Below, piece after piece: positions 48,611 to 57,552 of a stretch of DNA of 64,000 nucleotides (its first letter is position 1; each line of letters begins with the position of its first letter). The translations under genes and the position numbers were made by a program. A model generated the notes under the pieces. That model did no database searches. It had not been told where the DNA came from and saw nothing but the letters and a program-made list of their open reading frames with translations. The stretch lies in the NCBI RefSeq assembly GCF_002368395.1, contig NZ_AP018254.1, forward strand, positions 5,580,001 to 5,644,000. Direction: 5' to 3'. Source of the DNA: Calothrix sp. NIES-3974. Lineage in GTDB: Bacteria; Cyanobacteriota; Cyanobacteriia; Cyanobacteriales; Nostocaceae.

Positions 48611-51051
48611 GTTTCAATCCCTAATAGGGATTATTTAGTTTTGTAACGTTGTCAAATTTCCTGCTGTTCCTTACATCTCGTGTTTCAATCCCTAATAGGG
48701 ATTATTTAGTTTTGTAACCCCAATCTGGCGTATGCACAGGCGGTGGCAGACGTTTCAATCCCTAATAGGGATTATTTAGTTTTGTAACTGAAGCAAATGA
48801 TAGCAGATAGCTGAGGGAATATGAGCGTTTCAATCCCTAATAGGGATTATTTAGTTTTGTAACACACAGAGCATGGCAGGCTCTTGAAGGCGTGACTCGT
48901 TTCAATCCCTAATAGGGATTATTTAGTTTTGTAACGATGTGCTACATCTGTACGGCTTGCCGGATTCTGTTTCAATCCCTAATAGGGATTATTTAGTTTT
49001 GTAACATAGCGGTAGCATTTACATCTAGCAGTATCAGATCGTTTCAATTCAAATGAATTATCCTTATCAAACCAAGAGAAGGACAGGTAGCATTTACATC
49101 TAGCAGTATCAGATCGTTTCAATCCCTAATAGGGATTATTTAGTTTTGTAACCTGCAGCTAGCTGGTTTTCCTCTTCTGCAGCGTTCGTTTCAATCCCTA
49201 ATAGGGATTATTTAGTTTTGTAACGCAAGGCTTCCAGAGGTGTCCCGGTACGAAATCTACCGTGTTTCAATCCCTAATAGGGATTATTTAGTTTTGTAAC
49301 AGTGTCAATGGCTTTGGGTTCGGTGTGTACCTAACGTTTCAATCCCTAATAGGGATTATTTAGTTTTGTAACTAAGCTCCGCGCGATCAATATCCGCGCC
49401 AATCAGTAGGTGTTTCAATCCCTAATAGGGATTATTTAGTTTTGTAACCTTCTTGATTCCGCCAAAGCGTTTGGTGCGCTGTGGTTTCAATCCTTAATAG
49501 GGATTATTTAGTTTTGTAACAGCCGAGGACGATAACGGAGCCCCCTACATATCTGTTTCAATCCCTAATAGGGATTATTTAGTTTTGTAACCCAAAGCGC
49601 TAATATTTAGCATCATCTATGGTGCGTTTCAATCCCTAATAGGGATTATTTAGTTTTGTAACCCGTGTCTAGGGCTTGTCGCAGGGTATTGAAGTCGGTT
49701 TCAATCCCTAATAGGGATTATTTAGTTTTGTAACCTACCTTCTTAGTGATAGCAACCTATTCTCTGGTAGTTTCAATCCCTAATAGGGATTATTTAGTTT
49801 TGTAACGTGTGGTCGAGCTCATAGGCTTTGCCTACGTTGAATGCAGTTTCAATCCCTAATAGGGATTATTTAGTTTTGTAACGGTATACCTATGATCTTG
49901 AGTAGACTAAGGCATAGGTAGTTTCAATCCCTAATAGGGATTATTTAGTTTTGTAACGTAACAAAGGAGAAAAGAGATGGCAGACCTTATTTGGTTTCAA
50001 TCCCTAATAGGGATTATTTAGTTTTGTAACTATTTGTCACCTCTCTCACTAGTTACCCCTTAAGCTGTTTCAATCCCTAATAGGGATTATTTAGTTTTGT
50101 AACCTGCCATTGGCGGAAGGCACTCTGCTGCTGCTCATATGCTGTTTCAATCCCTAATAGGGATTATTTAGTTTTGTAACTCCTATTCCTTTCCGCGCAA
50201 TCCCACGCGCGGAAAGTTTCAATCCCTAATAGGGATTATTTAGTTTTGTAACAAGCATATCATAGATAAAGCCTTAGCTTAGACAATGTTTCAATCCCTA
50301 ATAGGGATTATTTAGTTTTGTAACACGACGACGACGACGATCTTTTCTGAAATCCCAGTTTCAATCCCTAATAGGGATTATTTAGTTTTGTAACTCATTA
50401 GTATCATAAGGGTGTGGGTGGTGAGGTGTTTCAATCCCTAATAGGGATTATTTAGTTTTGTAACGGATAGCTGCATCCTGGTTTCCAGGAACGGCGGCTA
50501 TAAGGTTTCAATCCCTAATAGGGATTATTTAGTTTTGTAACGAGGAGGTGTATTGGATGAGGGCAAAGCTAGAAAAGGTTTCAATCCCTAATAGGGATTA
50601 TTTAGTTTTGTAACGCGTTCAGAGCTGACACCTTTTGCTGGTGAAGCGTTTCAATCCCTAATAGGGATTATTTAGTTTTGTAACCTTGGGGGAGGGGGCA
50701 GCATAGGGAACCATAGACGTTTCAATCCCTAATAGGGATTATTTAGTTTTGTAACTAAGACTAGCTCTACTAGATGCGGACAAACTACAGGCGGTAAGTT
50801 TCAATCCCTAATAGGGATTATTTAGTTTTGTAACCAGGCAACTTCAGCCCATCGAAGCCGGCATCAGTGTTTCAATCCCTAATAGGGATTATTTAGTTTT
50901 GTAACGTACATGTTTGTCACGGATGATAGCATGATCCCGGAGGTTTCAATCCCTAATAGGGATTATTTAGTTTTGTAACAAGTCATCAGCTGCTCCTGGG
51001 TAGCGACATACTCGGTTTCAATCCCTAATAGGGATTATTTAGTTTTGTAAC
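48611..51051 (-). CRISPR. Type I-D CRISPR array, 33 repeats
   Basis: 33 full 37-bp repeats (starting GTTTCAATCCCTAATAGGGA and ending GTTTTGTAAC on the plus strand) plus a broken piece at 49041-49048. Spacers are 33-42 nt. The reverse strand ends each repeat in the ATTGAAAC handle typical of type I-D, so transcription is probably leftward from a leader at ~51052-51320 beside cas2. The repeat at 49484 has one C-to-T change. One interval is 110 nt instead of ~35 (49006-49115) because of an internal insertion (see findings). Confidence 0.98.
49006..49115. repeat. Anomalous array interval: 37-bp insert flanked by 38-bp direct duplication
   Basis: The spacer at 49006-49040 is followed by only GTTTCAAT (49041-49048), then 37 bp of unrelated sequence (49049-49085). 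Then comes an exact copy of the last 30 bp of the spacer plus GTTTCAAT (49086-49123), which continues into the next intact repeat. The 38-bp direct repeats are 49011-49048 and 49086-49123. Confidence 0.95.
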
Positions 51052-51323
51052 CGTTCATAGTCAGAACCCTTACCATATTTAGTTTTCAAGGTGCAAAGGT
51101 GCGAACCTCTTTTAAAATACTCTTTCAGCCACTGACTTGTCAAGGGGAAGGCGGAGAAAAAACGCTCAAAACCATTCATAGTAAGCTTTTCGAGAATGGT
51201 GCGAACCTCCTTTTGGTTCCCAAGCCGGGAAACCCTTATCCAGCAAGTATTTCCAGCGAAAAAAAGCCTCATCCTATTTTTACACCCCCTGGTTCGCACC
51301 CAAATCGACAAATAATTACGAAA
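51052..51323 (-). promoter_or_regulatory. CRISPR leader with GGTGCGAACC motifs
   Basis: An AT-rich leader between the newest repeat and cas2. GGTGCGAACC occurs at 51098-51107 and 51198-51207, exactly 100 bp apart, and inverted (GGTTCGCACC) at 51291-51300. Open frames here on both strands are accidental. The motifs could be integration-anchor or regulator sites. Confidence 0.65.
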
Positions 51324-51596
51324 TCAGACAAGGAATATAGAATTATCTCGTGGCATTTCACCGCCGATACGCTCTACTTTACCTTGGCAGCAGGCACAAA
51401 GGAAGTAAAAGCGCACACTATCTTCATCTGGTTTTATCAATTTGGAAAGCCGCGATCGCAATTTTGCGTACTGAGTGTCTGTTAAATCGCACTCAAATAC
51501 AGAATACTGCATCCACTGTCCGTAGGATTTGAGAATGCGATGAATTTTAGTACGACGCTTATCTTGAGGAATATCGTAGGAGACAACTACAAACAT
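51324..51596 (-). CDS. cas2: CRISPR-associated endonuclease Cas2
   Basis: A 90-aa ferredoxin-fold protein that dimerises and bridges two Cas1 dimers during spacer integration. It starts MFVVVSYDIPQDKRRTKIHR with the conserved acidic residue in the first strand, then YGQWMQYSVFECDLT and FYFLCACCQGKVERIG. The ATG at 51596 is preferred over a TTG four codons upstream. Separated from cas1 by a 78-bp tandem repeat tract rather than the usual short gap. Confidence 0.95.
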   Translation of the reverse strand: MFVVVSYDIPQDKRRTKIHRILKSYGQWMQYSVFECDLTDTQYAKLRSRLSKLIKPDEDSVRFYFLCACCQGKVERIGGEMPRDNSIFLV

Positions 51597-51628
51597 GACT
51601 TGACACAAAAAATAATCACTTTAAGAAC

Positions 51629-52018
51629 CAGTTACTTGATGACAAAGGAGAGATGGAATTAGCGATCGCTAGTCAGTTCAATCTCTGAAGGAGACAAAGA
51701 GAGATTCAGTTACTTGATGACAAAGGAAAAATGGAATTGGCGATCGCTAGTCAGTTCAATCTCTGAAGGAGACAAAGAGAGATTCAGTTACTTGATGACA
51801 AAGGAAAAATGGAATTGGCGATCGCTAGTCAGTTCAATCTCTGAAGGAGACAAAGAGAGATTCAGTTACTTGATGACAAAGGAGAGATGGAATTAGCGAT
51901 CGCTAGTCAGTTCAATCTCTGAAGGAGACAAAGAGAGATTCAGTTACTTGATGACAAAGGAGAGATGGAATTAGCGATCGCTAGTGACAGTGTGGATTTA
52001 TGGGATCACTTCAACAAA
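51629..52018. repeat. 78-bp tandem repeat between cas2 and cas1 (five units)
   Basis: Units begin CAGTTACTTGATGAC at 51629, 51707, 51785, 51863 and 51941. A sixth related start is at 52019, inside the cas1 3' end (CAGTTACTTCATGAC). Each unit has a HIP1 site (GCGATCGC). Units 1-4 are nearly identical; the last unit keeps the first 45 bp and then diverges. On the minus strand the boundary mimics the cas1 C-terminus: LSFVIK-stop versus PPLVMK-stop. Confidence 0.9.
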
Positions 52019-52021
52019 CAG

Positions 52022-53026
52022 TTACTTCATGACTAAGGGAGGATACTTGTCTATTTCCCCCATTAGGTACTTACCCAACAAACGAGCTTGAATTTCAAAG
52101 CTTTCCTGATAGGTTTTTTGAATTCCCAAAACAGGGTGTTTAAATTTTGTCAATTTTTTCTCCTGATATAAGCGCAAAAAGGTATGTAAAGCTTCCTTAG
52201 TCAGGGAAACCGCATTACTTACCGGTTCGGTGACAAAATCTGAAGGTTTGAAAATCTTTCGATTAATTGCTGAAATCACCACAGCATCGACAATCAAAGG
52301 TCGAAATTCTTCCATTAAATCTAGTGCTAAGGAGGGTCTACCATAACGTTCGACATGTAAGTATCCTAAATAGGGGTCAAACCCAACAATGTTTAAAGCT
52401 CCTTGTATGTCGTGTCGTAGCAATGAATATCCCAAACTTAACAGAGAGTTAACTGGGTCAACTGGTGGACGACGATTACGATTTGTAAAACAGAAGTTTT
52501 CATTCCGGAGTAATTGATTAAAGCAAGCAAAATAAGCTGCACTTCCTACACCTTCATAACCGCGAACAGAATCAATAGTCGCTGCTGTTTCTAGGGATGC
52601 GATCGCATTTCCCAAAGTGGTTAAATTTTCACAGAGATCAACATCACTGTAGCTGCGTTGAGTTTTTGCTAGAGCATAGCGATAATTCTTGAGTTTTCCT
52701 CTCACAAAACCCTTGACAACATGAAGAGCTTGGAATGACTCACCAGCAGCTTTCCACTGAGCATTTCGTAAATATACATTTTTACTCATTTCCGGTTCTA
52801 AACGAGCTATATATTTACCGTTTGCAGTTAAAAAAGTCAGTGGTATTTTATGATTAATTAATTCGGAAATCGCCATTGGGGAAATACTGACTCTTCCCAT
52901 GACTACTAAACCATCTATTTTAATCAAAGGAACGTCTAAAATCGTCTTTTTATCATATTTGACATTTAATCTTTCATCAACTTTGGCGATAAAAGCATCT
53001 TCCTGTGTTACGTATAATGTTCCCAT
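52022..53026 (-). CDS. cas1: CRISPR-associated endonuclease Cas1 (type I-D)
   Basis: A 334-aa metal-dependent integrase. The N-terminal beta-domain begins MGTLYVTQEDAFIAKVDERL. Catalytic Glu is in RGYEGVGSAAYF, His in YLGYLHVERYGRPSLALDL, and acidic residues are in DLMEEFRPLIVD. Full length for the subtype. With Cas2 it inserts prespacers at the leader-proximal repeat and duplicates the 37-bp repeat. The downstream region toward cas2 carries tandem copies of its 3' end. Confidence 0.96.
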   Translation of the reverse strand: MGTLYVTQEDAFIAKVDERLNVKYDKKTILDVPLIKIDGLVVMGRVSISPMAISELINHKIPLTFLTANGKYIARLEPEMSKNVYLRNAQWKAAGESFQALHVVKGFVRGKLKNYRYALAKTQRSYSDVDLCENLTTLGNAIASLETAATIDSVRGYEGVGSAAYFACFNQLLRNENFCFTNRNRRPPVDPVNSLLSLGYSLLRHDIQGALNIVGFDPYLGYLHVERYGRPSLALDLMEEFRPLIVDAVVISAINRKIFKPSDFVTEPVSNAVSLTKEALHTFLRLYQEKKLTKFKHPVLGIQKTYQESFEIQARLLGKYLMGEIDKYPPLVMK

Positions 53027-53220
53027 AATTCCTGATTTTTGATTTGAGATTTTTTGATTTAAAATTTAAGCATGTTGAAATAAACTACAAATTCCAGTAT
53101 AAAGATTGGAGTAACTAATTACCGTAAATATAAATATGATGATTTGATTTAGGTATTTGCTCAGGTTCTACAAGATTTAAGTTTACTCCTGTATCCCGTA
53201 TTATTCGGCAAAAAAATCTC

Positions 53221-53862
53221 TCAATCAGTTTCACAATACTTCCTGATTTTCTCTCCAACCTTGGGTAAACATTGCGGTTCCAAACTGCAACCTTTACAGC
53301 GCTGACTATACACAGCCCGTGGCATCATTCCAGTTTTCAATAATTTTGTAACCTCTGCGATCGCGGTAATAGTTTGCTGACGTAATTCCTGATTAATTTC
53401 TATCAACTGTCGCTGGTGAGTTTGCGCATAATAAACATACCCAACTCCAATACTTTTTCCCGTCATTTCCTCCAAACACAAAGCTTGAGCGCACACCTGT
53501 AATTCATCATTATCCCACTCCCCCTTTCTTCCCCGTTTATATTCCACCGGATACCATTCCCCATTTTCCAACTCAATTAAATCCGATTTACCAATTAATT
53601 TATACTTATCTGACTTCAACCAAATTGCACGCACTTGCCAAACTTCCTCACGATTACTATCCCCGATAGTATGCACCCGCTCATGTAAACTTGTCCCTTC
53701 AATCGTGTATTGATTATCCATAAAATCACCCAAACAATGCATTCTCCAACAACGATGGGGACAATAGGAATATTGATTTAAGGCAGCAATAGAAATATAA
53801 TCATCCGTGCTAACAGCAGAATTACAGATGACAGAAGATAGAGTCTCTTTTTGATTATTCAT
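53221..53862 (-). CDS. cas4: CRISPR-associated exonuclease Cas4
   Basis: A 213-aa RecB-like nuclease with a 4Fe-4S cluster. The N-terminal Cys is in YSYCPHRCW and the C-terminal cluster is CKGCSLEPQC. Nuclease motifs are GKSDLIE, VEYKRGRKG and CAQALCLEE (QAxxL). It selects and trims prespacers next to the PAM. The start at 53862 is preferred over a TTG/ATG 15 codons upstream because the intervening residues are not Cas4-like. Confidence 0.94.
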   Translation of the reverse strand: MNNQKETLSSVICNSAVSTDDYISIAALNQYSYCPHRCWRMHCLGDFMDNQYTIEGTSLHERVHTIGDSNREEVWQVRAIWLKSDKYKLIGKSDLIELENGEWYPVEYKRGRKGEWDNDELQVCAQALCLEEMTGKSIGVGYVYYAQTHQRQLIEINQELRQQTITAIAEVTKLLKTGMMPRAVYSQRCKGCSLEPQCLPKVGEKIRKYCETD

Positions 53863-53960
53863 GATTACTTCACTTTCTACATATCCAGATAAATTATTAA
53901 TCAGCAATAACCTACGAAATAAACTTACAAATTAAGTAGCTTCCTCCCCAAATAGCAGGC

Positions 53961-54034
53961 ATTACAAATTACATAGCTTGCTTTCCGCGTAGCGGGTATT
54001 ACGTACGCGAAGCGTTGCCGCAGGCTATTAAAAA
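53961..54034. repeat. Heptamer/palindromic mosaic, family E, copy 4
   Basis: Inverse orientation of the mosaic (ATTACAAATTACATAGCTTG, CCGCGTAGCGGG, CGCGAAGCGTTGCCGC). Inserted between cas6 and cas4 and ending at the cas6 stop codon. Confidence 0.65.
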
Positions 54035-54883
54035 TTACGAATTATTATTCACTCTCCTCACCATTCCCATCCCCATTGTCGTCTTCCTCCCCACTCCAGC
54101 GAAAATAGCAAAATCAGCTAAAGCATTTATCCTCTTAATTTCCATTGCTTCAATATCCCCCATAATCCGATAGCTAACTTCCCCAACAATCCCAATAAAT
54201 TTGCTGCGAGAATCAGCAACTATTTCCGTATGAATATTTATAAAACTGGGAAAAACACTCTCCAAATTCACCTTTGTAAACTCAATTCCACTATATTTAT
54301 TCCACCGAGATAGTAAAGAATTAAAAACAGATTCCCTTGTCGGTAAGGTCGTATCATACTTACCCTGACGAAAAGCCGTAGGAGTTGCAAAACTTAACGA
54401 AATCACCCGTTCAGAATCGCTCGCTTGCTGATATAATTGCCCATAACTGCAAGAGTTTGCCCAGGGCTGGGTAGATTGGGGTGTAGCCAAAATACTGGTA
54501 ATAAATAAATCCGCACTACCCAAACGCCAAGGTTGCTCTGGATTAATATTTAACCACAGGGGTGTTAACTTACCAAACAACGTATCATCGAGTAGGGATA
54601 TCCTCCACCAACAAGGAGTACCAGGAGGAATCGGTTGCGGTTGCTCAACTTGTAGTAGCTTACTGTATTGGGAATTTTTGTGTTGATACCTATGATTTGT
54701 TTGAACTTGCAGAGGTGAAAGGGTAAAAGCTTTATCTGCGGTAGAGTCGTGAAGTTTGTCACCGAGATTGCGATCCACCGAACTAATCAGATTCAAAAAT
54801 AAAGCGTGGTAGTGTCTCCCGGTGAGGTAGTTAGGGTAGATGGGGGATTTGGGGATGAGGTTGAGAATTAGGCTATGAGGCAT
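54035..54883 (-). CDS. cas6: CRISPR RNA endoribonuclease Cas6
   Basis: A 282-aa protein that cleaves the pre-crRNA in the repeat to leave the ATTGAAAC 5' handle. C-terminal glycine-rich loop GVGRKTTMGMGMVRR is diagnostic; IMGDIEAMEIKRINALADFAIF precedes it. The N-terminal part is HALFLNLISSVDRNLGDKLHD. A His near the N-terminus (GRHYHALFL) may be catalytic. Length normal. Start codon ATG. The C-terminal residues run into a family E repeat. Confidence 0.92.
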   Translation of the reverse strand: MPHSLILNLIPKSPIYPNYLTGRHYHALFLNLISSVDRNLGDKLHDSTADKAFTLSPLQVQTNHRYQHKNSQYSKLLQVEQPQPIPPGTPCWWRISLLDDTLFGKLTPLWLNINPEQPWRLGSADLFITSILATPQSTQPWANSCSYGQLYQQASDSERVISLSFATPTAFRQGKYDTTLPTRESVFNSLLSRWNKYSGIEFTKVNLESVFPSFINIHTEIVADSRSKFIGIVGEVSYRIMGDIEAMEIKRINALADFAIFAGVGRKTTMGMGMVRRVNNNS

Positions 54884-54939
54884 ATTTTTTTGACTTTTTC
54901 GTAAATTGAACCACCTGTAACTCCACTATAATGACTCCA

Positions 54940-55553
54940 CTAATGTGGGATCTTCTCTTGTTCTCCATCGGTCAAATTATACTGCTCGCAAACCAAACTC
55001 AATCGATATCCGGGAGTTTTCACCGGGTTAACAGCATGGGTTAAGTCACCTTGAAAGTGCAGCAAAGTGTTGATCTGGGGTTGAGTTTGTCCCAAATGAC
55101 GTTTATTTGCTTTGAGAACCAGTTCTCCCCCTTCCATATTCAGAGGTAGACGGACACAGAGAACACTCACAACCAAAGGTGGTTCAACGGTCTTGCAATA
55201 GCTGTGTTTCCCTCAAGAAGGGCTTTCAATTCGCCTCACAAAGGTGGTTCAACGGTCTTGCAATAGGAACGTAAAGAACGATCAACATGGGGATCAACAC
55301 GGGAACCTTCCTGAAGTAACAACGGATTCAGGTAGAAAACATTACAATTTGGTTGGAGAGCTAAATCCAAGTAAGACTGAAAATAGAAGAACTTTTGTTC
55401 TACTAAAGAGATATGCGATCACGCAAACACGACAGAAAAACCTTTATTCCCGACAAAATCACGATTCAGGTTGTTGACGCTAAGGTAGGGACAAGCATGA
55501 ATTTCCCCCAGAGGTGATTGAGGTATAGCTTTTCCCAAGCAACTGAGGTACAT
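54940..55553 (-). pseudogene. 2OG-Fe(II) oxygenase, disrupted by a 37-bp insertion and a stop
   Basis: Reading leftward from ATG at 55553: SPLGEIHACPYLSVNNLNRD, FVGNKGFSVVFA, TGA (55419-55421), then SHISLVEQKF, LLLQEGSRVDPHVDRSLRSY and CKTVEPPL. It is then interrupted, and resumes VVSVLCVRLPLNMEGGELVL...LLHFQGDLTHAVNPVKTPGY...SLVCEQYNLTDGE. HVD and the later His give the iron triad. Removing 65 bp (37-bp insert plus one 28-bp direct repeat) restores the frame to ~182 codons. It lies between csc1 and cas6 in the cas operon. Confidence 0.8.
55174..55266. repeat. 37-bp insert flanked by 28-bp direct duplication
   Basis: Perfect 28-bp direct repeats at 55174-55201 and 55239-55266 (CAAAGGTGGTTCAACGG...CAATAG) enclose 37 bp (55202-55238) that contain CCCTCAAGAAGGG and are foreign to the oxygenase reading frame. 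Confidence 0.95.
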
Positions 55554-55730
55554 CTAAAATTCTCTAGCTTTGATCAAAATACAAGCAGAATTAAAATCGT
55601 ACCTCACCAGACCGGGAACCGCTATAATCAAAGGGGAAAGCATTAAGTTTTTGTTGATAGTATTTCACAGAATTCAAAGTTTGCTGATGGTTCACCACTG
55701 GTTGGTCGGTAAACCATCCGATAGTAATGA

Positions 55731-56453
55731 TTAACTACGAAAATAATAAGCCATTCGAGCCGGAATTTTCATCTCTTTCATCTCTTTGATTTGGTAATAT
55801 TGTCCTCGCATTTGCACATTTTGAATTAAACTAACAGGAGGCATATTCACCACATCGTAACTAAATACTTGATTTGTAAACATCACATCCAAAGGGTTTA
55901 AAGGGTGTTTACAAGTGAATAAACCTTCAGTTACTGGAGCTTCAGCTAATTTATTAACCATTACCTCCGCTTTACTCATCCATTTTCCCAAACGAATCCA
56001 TTTTGGTAACAAGTCTTTGATGTCTTTTTGGGAAATGATAAAAAACTCAAATTGACTTTCCGGTGCAATTTCTTTTGCTCTACCAAAACTAGGAATGTTT
56101 TTTTGGGTTTTCTCCATTTCCACATGGTAATTATTATTGGCATACTTCCATGTATTGAGAACAGAGGTATGGTGAATAGAAGCAGCAGGGGTGACATAAA
56201 TACCCTGTTGATTGAGAGGGGTTAAATGTTGTTCGTATTTTGGTACTTGTTCTGGACAAAAATAGCGATAGGAATCTTCCTCTGGGACATTAGTTGCATA
56301 TTTGTCACTGTCAATTAACCCCAGTGCATAGCAAAGTGCATAATTGTGAATTATTGGCTCTGTTTCGTAGAGTCTACCGATTTCGCGAGTAGCATGATAC
56401 ATACTATCATGCAATTCGATTTGACAATGGTAGATAAAACTCATAATTCTCAC
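55731..56453 (-). CDS. csc1: Type I-D Cascade subunit Csc1 (Cas5d-type)
   Basis: A 240-aa RAMP-fold Cas5 protein of the I-D effector that caps the crRNA 5' handle. It starts MRIMSFIYHCQIELHDSMYHATREIGRLYETEPIIHNYALCYALGL; the C-terminal part has NPLDVMFTNQV, VNMPPVSLIQNVQMRGQYYQI and ends PARMAYYFR, matching Csc1. Overlaps the csc2 stop by 4 bp (ATGA), so translation is coupled. The start could be Met1 or Met4. Confidence 0.92.
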   Translation of the reverse strand: MRIMSFIYHCQIELHDSMYHATREIGRLYETEPIIHNYALCYALGLIDSDKYATNVPEEDSYRYFCPEQVPKYEQHLTPLNQQGIYVTPAASIHHTSVLNTWKYANNNYHVEMEKTQKNIPSFGRAKEIAPESQFEFFIISQKDIKDLLPKWIRLGKWMSKAEVMVNKLAEAPVTEGLFTCKHPLNPLDVMFTNQVFSYDVVNMPPVSLIQNVQMRGQYYQIKEMKEMKIPARMAYYFRS

Positions 56454-57475
56454 TCCATTGCAGCAGCTTTTTTACCTTTTTTTCCTTTCTCGGAATTCTT
56501 CGCTTCCGAATTCTTGGAAATATATTTCTGTGCATAAGCAGAAGATTCAAGATTTGCTTGCGTCAGCAATTCTTGAAGTTTTGCTTCATTGCTAGTAATT
56601 AACTTAACTTCATCTAGTAAGGGAGTGAAATTTTCTCCGATATAATCAGTATGGGTGACATATTCTTGAGTCATTAATTCATTAATTGCTTTAATTGCTG
56701 CTTTGCGAACATCATCTTCATTTAATGGATCGGGTGGATTAATTTTGCCATCGAAACTTAATAAATCATATATTTTCTGTGTCCAACGTAGGTTACTAAC
56801 AATTTCTCCGTCAGCAAAAATTACTCCCATTAACTCATTTCTTACTCGTCCAGTTCGGGTTGTTTGCGCTCCATAGTGACGGGTTCTCAGAATATTATTG
56901 AATATATACAAAAATCCCGCTTCTGTGGGGTCTTTGAGGGTGACAATACTAGGGAAGAAAACTTGAGGTAGAATGTGGTCTTGACTGTTAATTCTGCTTG
57001 TAACTTCCCCATTGCGACTCATAGTCCCATTTTCATAGGGAGCATTCAGGGTAAAGTTCAGGTGAGAGTCATCAAAGGGTGTAATGGAAAAAGCTGTGTC
57101 TACGACAACTTTAGATTTTTCCGAACCAGCATCACCAATGGCAAAACCATAGAGAATACAATCGGGAGTAGTTTTACTAAAATCGACGTTATAGTCGCAT
57201 TTTTCCCAGTCACCAATTTTGTAATTCCTGAGTAATTCTCTCCCAGTTAAACGTTCGGGTGTGGATTGTTTGCGTTTAAACATTGCCAAACGACTAATTG
57301 CTTCTGCATGTTGAATACCAGCACGCACTTTGACTTTATTTAATTCTCCGTCTGTTTGGAATAATGGGTAAGATTCAGTGATACGAATTGTCACAAAATG
57401 AGCATATTTACCCATTGGTTTTGCTGGGATTTCGTTGTGGAAGAATTTAGCGTCAACGGTTTTCAGAAAGTTCAT
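56450..57475 (-). CDS. csc2: Type I-D Cascade backbone subunit Csc2 (Cas7d)
   Basis: A 341-aa Cas7-type RAMP that polymerises along the crRNA spacer. Typical segments are PMGKYAHFVTIRITESYPLF, AISRLAMFKRKQSTPERLTG, ITPFDDSHLNFTLNAPYENG and TRHYGAQTTRTGRVRNELMGVIF. C-terminal tail is Lys-rich (EKGKKGKKAAA). The start is ATG at 57475 with GGAG upstream; the longer TTG-initiated form is rejected. Overlaps csc1 by 4 bp. Confidence 0.94.
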   Translation of the reverse strand: MNFLKTVDAKFFHNEIPAKPMGKYAHFVTIRITESYPLFQTDGELNKVKVRAGIQHAEAISRLAMFKRKQSTPERLTGRELLRNYKIGDWEKCDYNVDFSKTTPDCILYGFAIGDAGSEKSKVVVDTAFSITPFDDSHLNFTLNAPYENGTMSRNGEVTSRINSQDHILPQVFFPSIVTLKDPTEAGFLYIFNNILRTRHYGAQTTRTGRVRNELMGVIFADGEIVSNLRWTQKIYDLLSFDGKINPPDPLNEDDVRKAAIKAINELMTQEYVTHTDYIGENFTPLLDEVKLITSNEAKLQELLTQANLESSAYAQKYISKNSEAKNSEKGKKGKKAAAME

Positions 57476-57521
57476 ATGTTTCTCCAAGGGTTAAGGTTAA
57501 ACAAAAATACGAAATCTATTG

Positions 57522-57547
57522 TAGAGACGCGATAGATCGCGTCTCTA
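57522..57547. repeat. GTAGAGACG-type hairpin between cas10d and csc2
   Basis: Palindrome TAGAGACGCGA / TCGCGTCTCTA with a 4-nt loop. Member of the dispersed hairpin group. It may attenuate or process the cas transcript between the large subunit and the backbone genes. Confidence 0.5.
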
Positions 57548-57552
57548 AATAT

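Noticed and set aside
51039-51311. 90-codon minus-strand ORF and an overlapping plus-strand ORF in the CRISPR leader
   Set aside because: They overlap the last repeat and the leader motifs, lack ribosome-binding sites and show no family resemblance; the region is better explained as the leader.
51714-51896. 60-codon ORF made of a 26-residue repeat
   Set aside because: It is a by-product of a 78-bp tandem repeat (78 is a multiple of 3); no ribosome-binding site or non-repetitive part supports a protein.
55602-55728. 44-codon segment after the csc1 stop (TIGWFTDQPVVNHQQ...)
   Set aside because: It reads sensibly but has no start codon or family match; it could be a remnant upstream of the oxygenase pseudogene, but this is not supportable.
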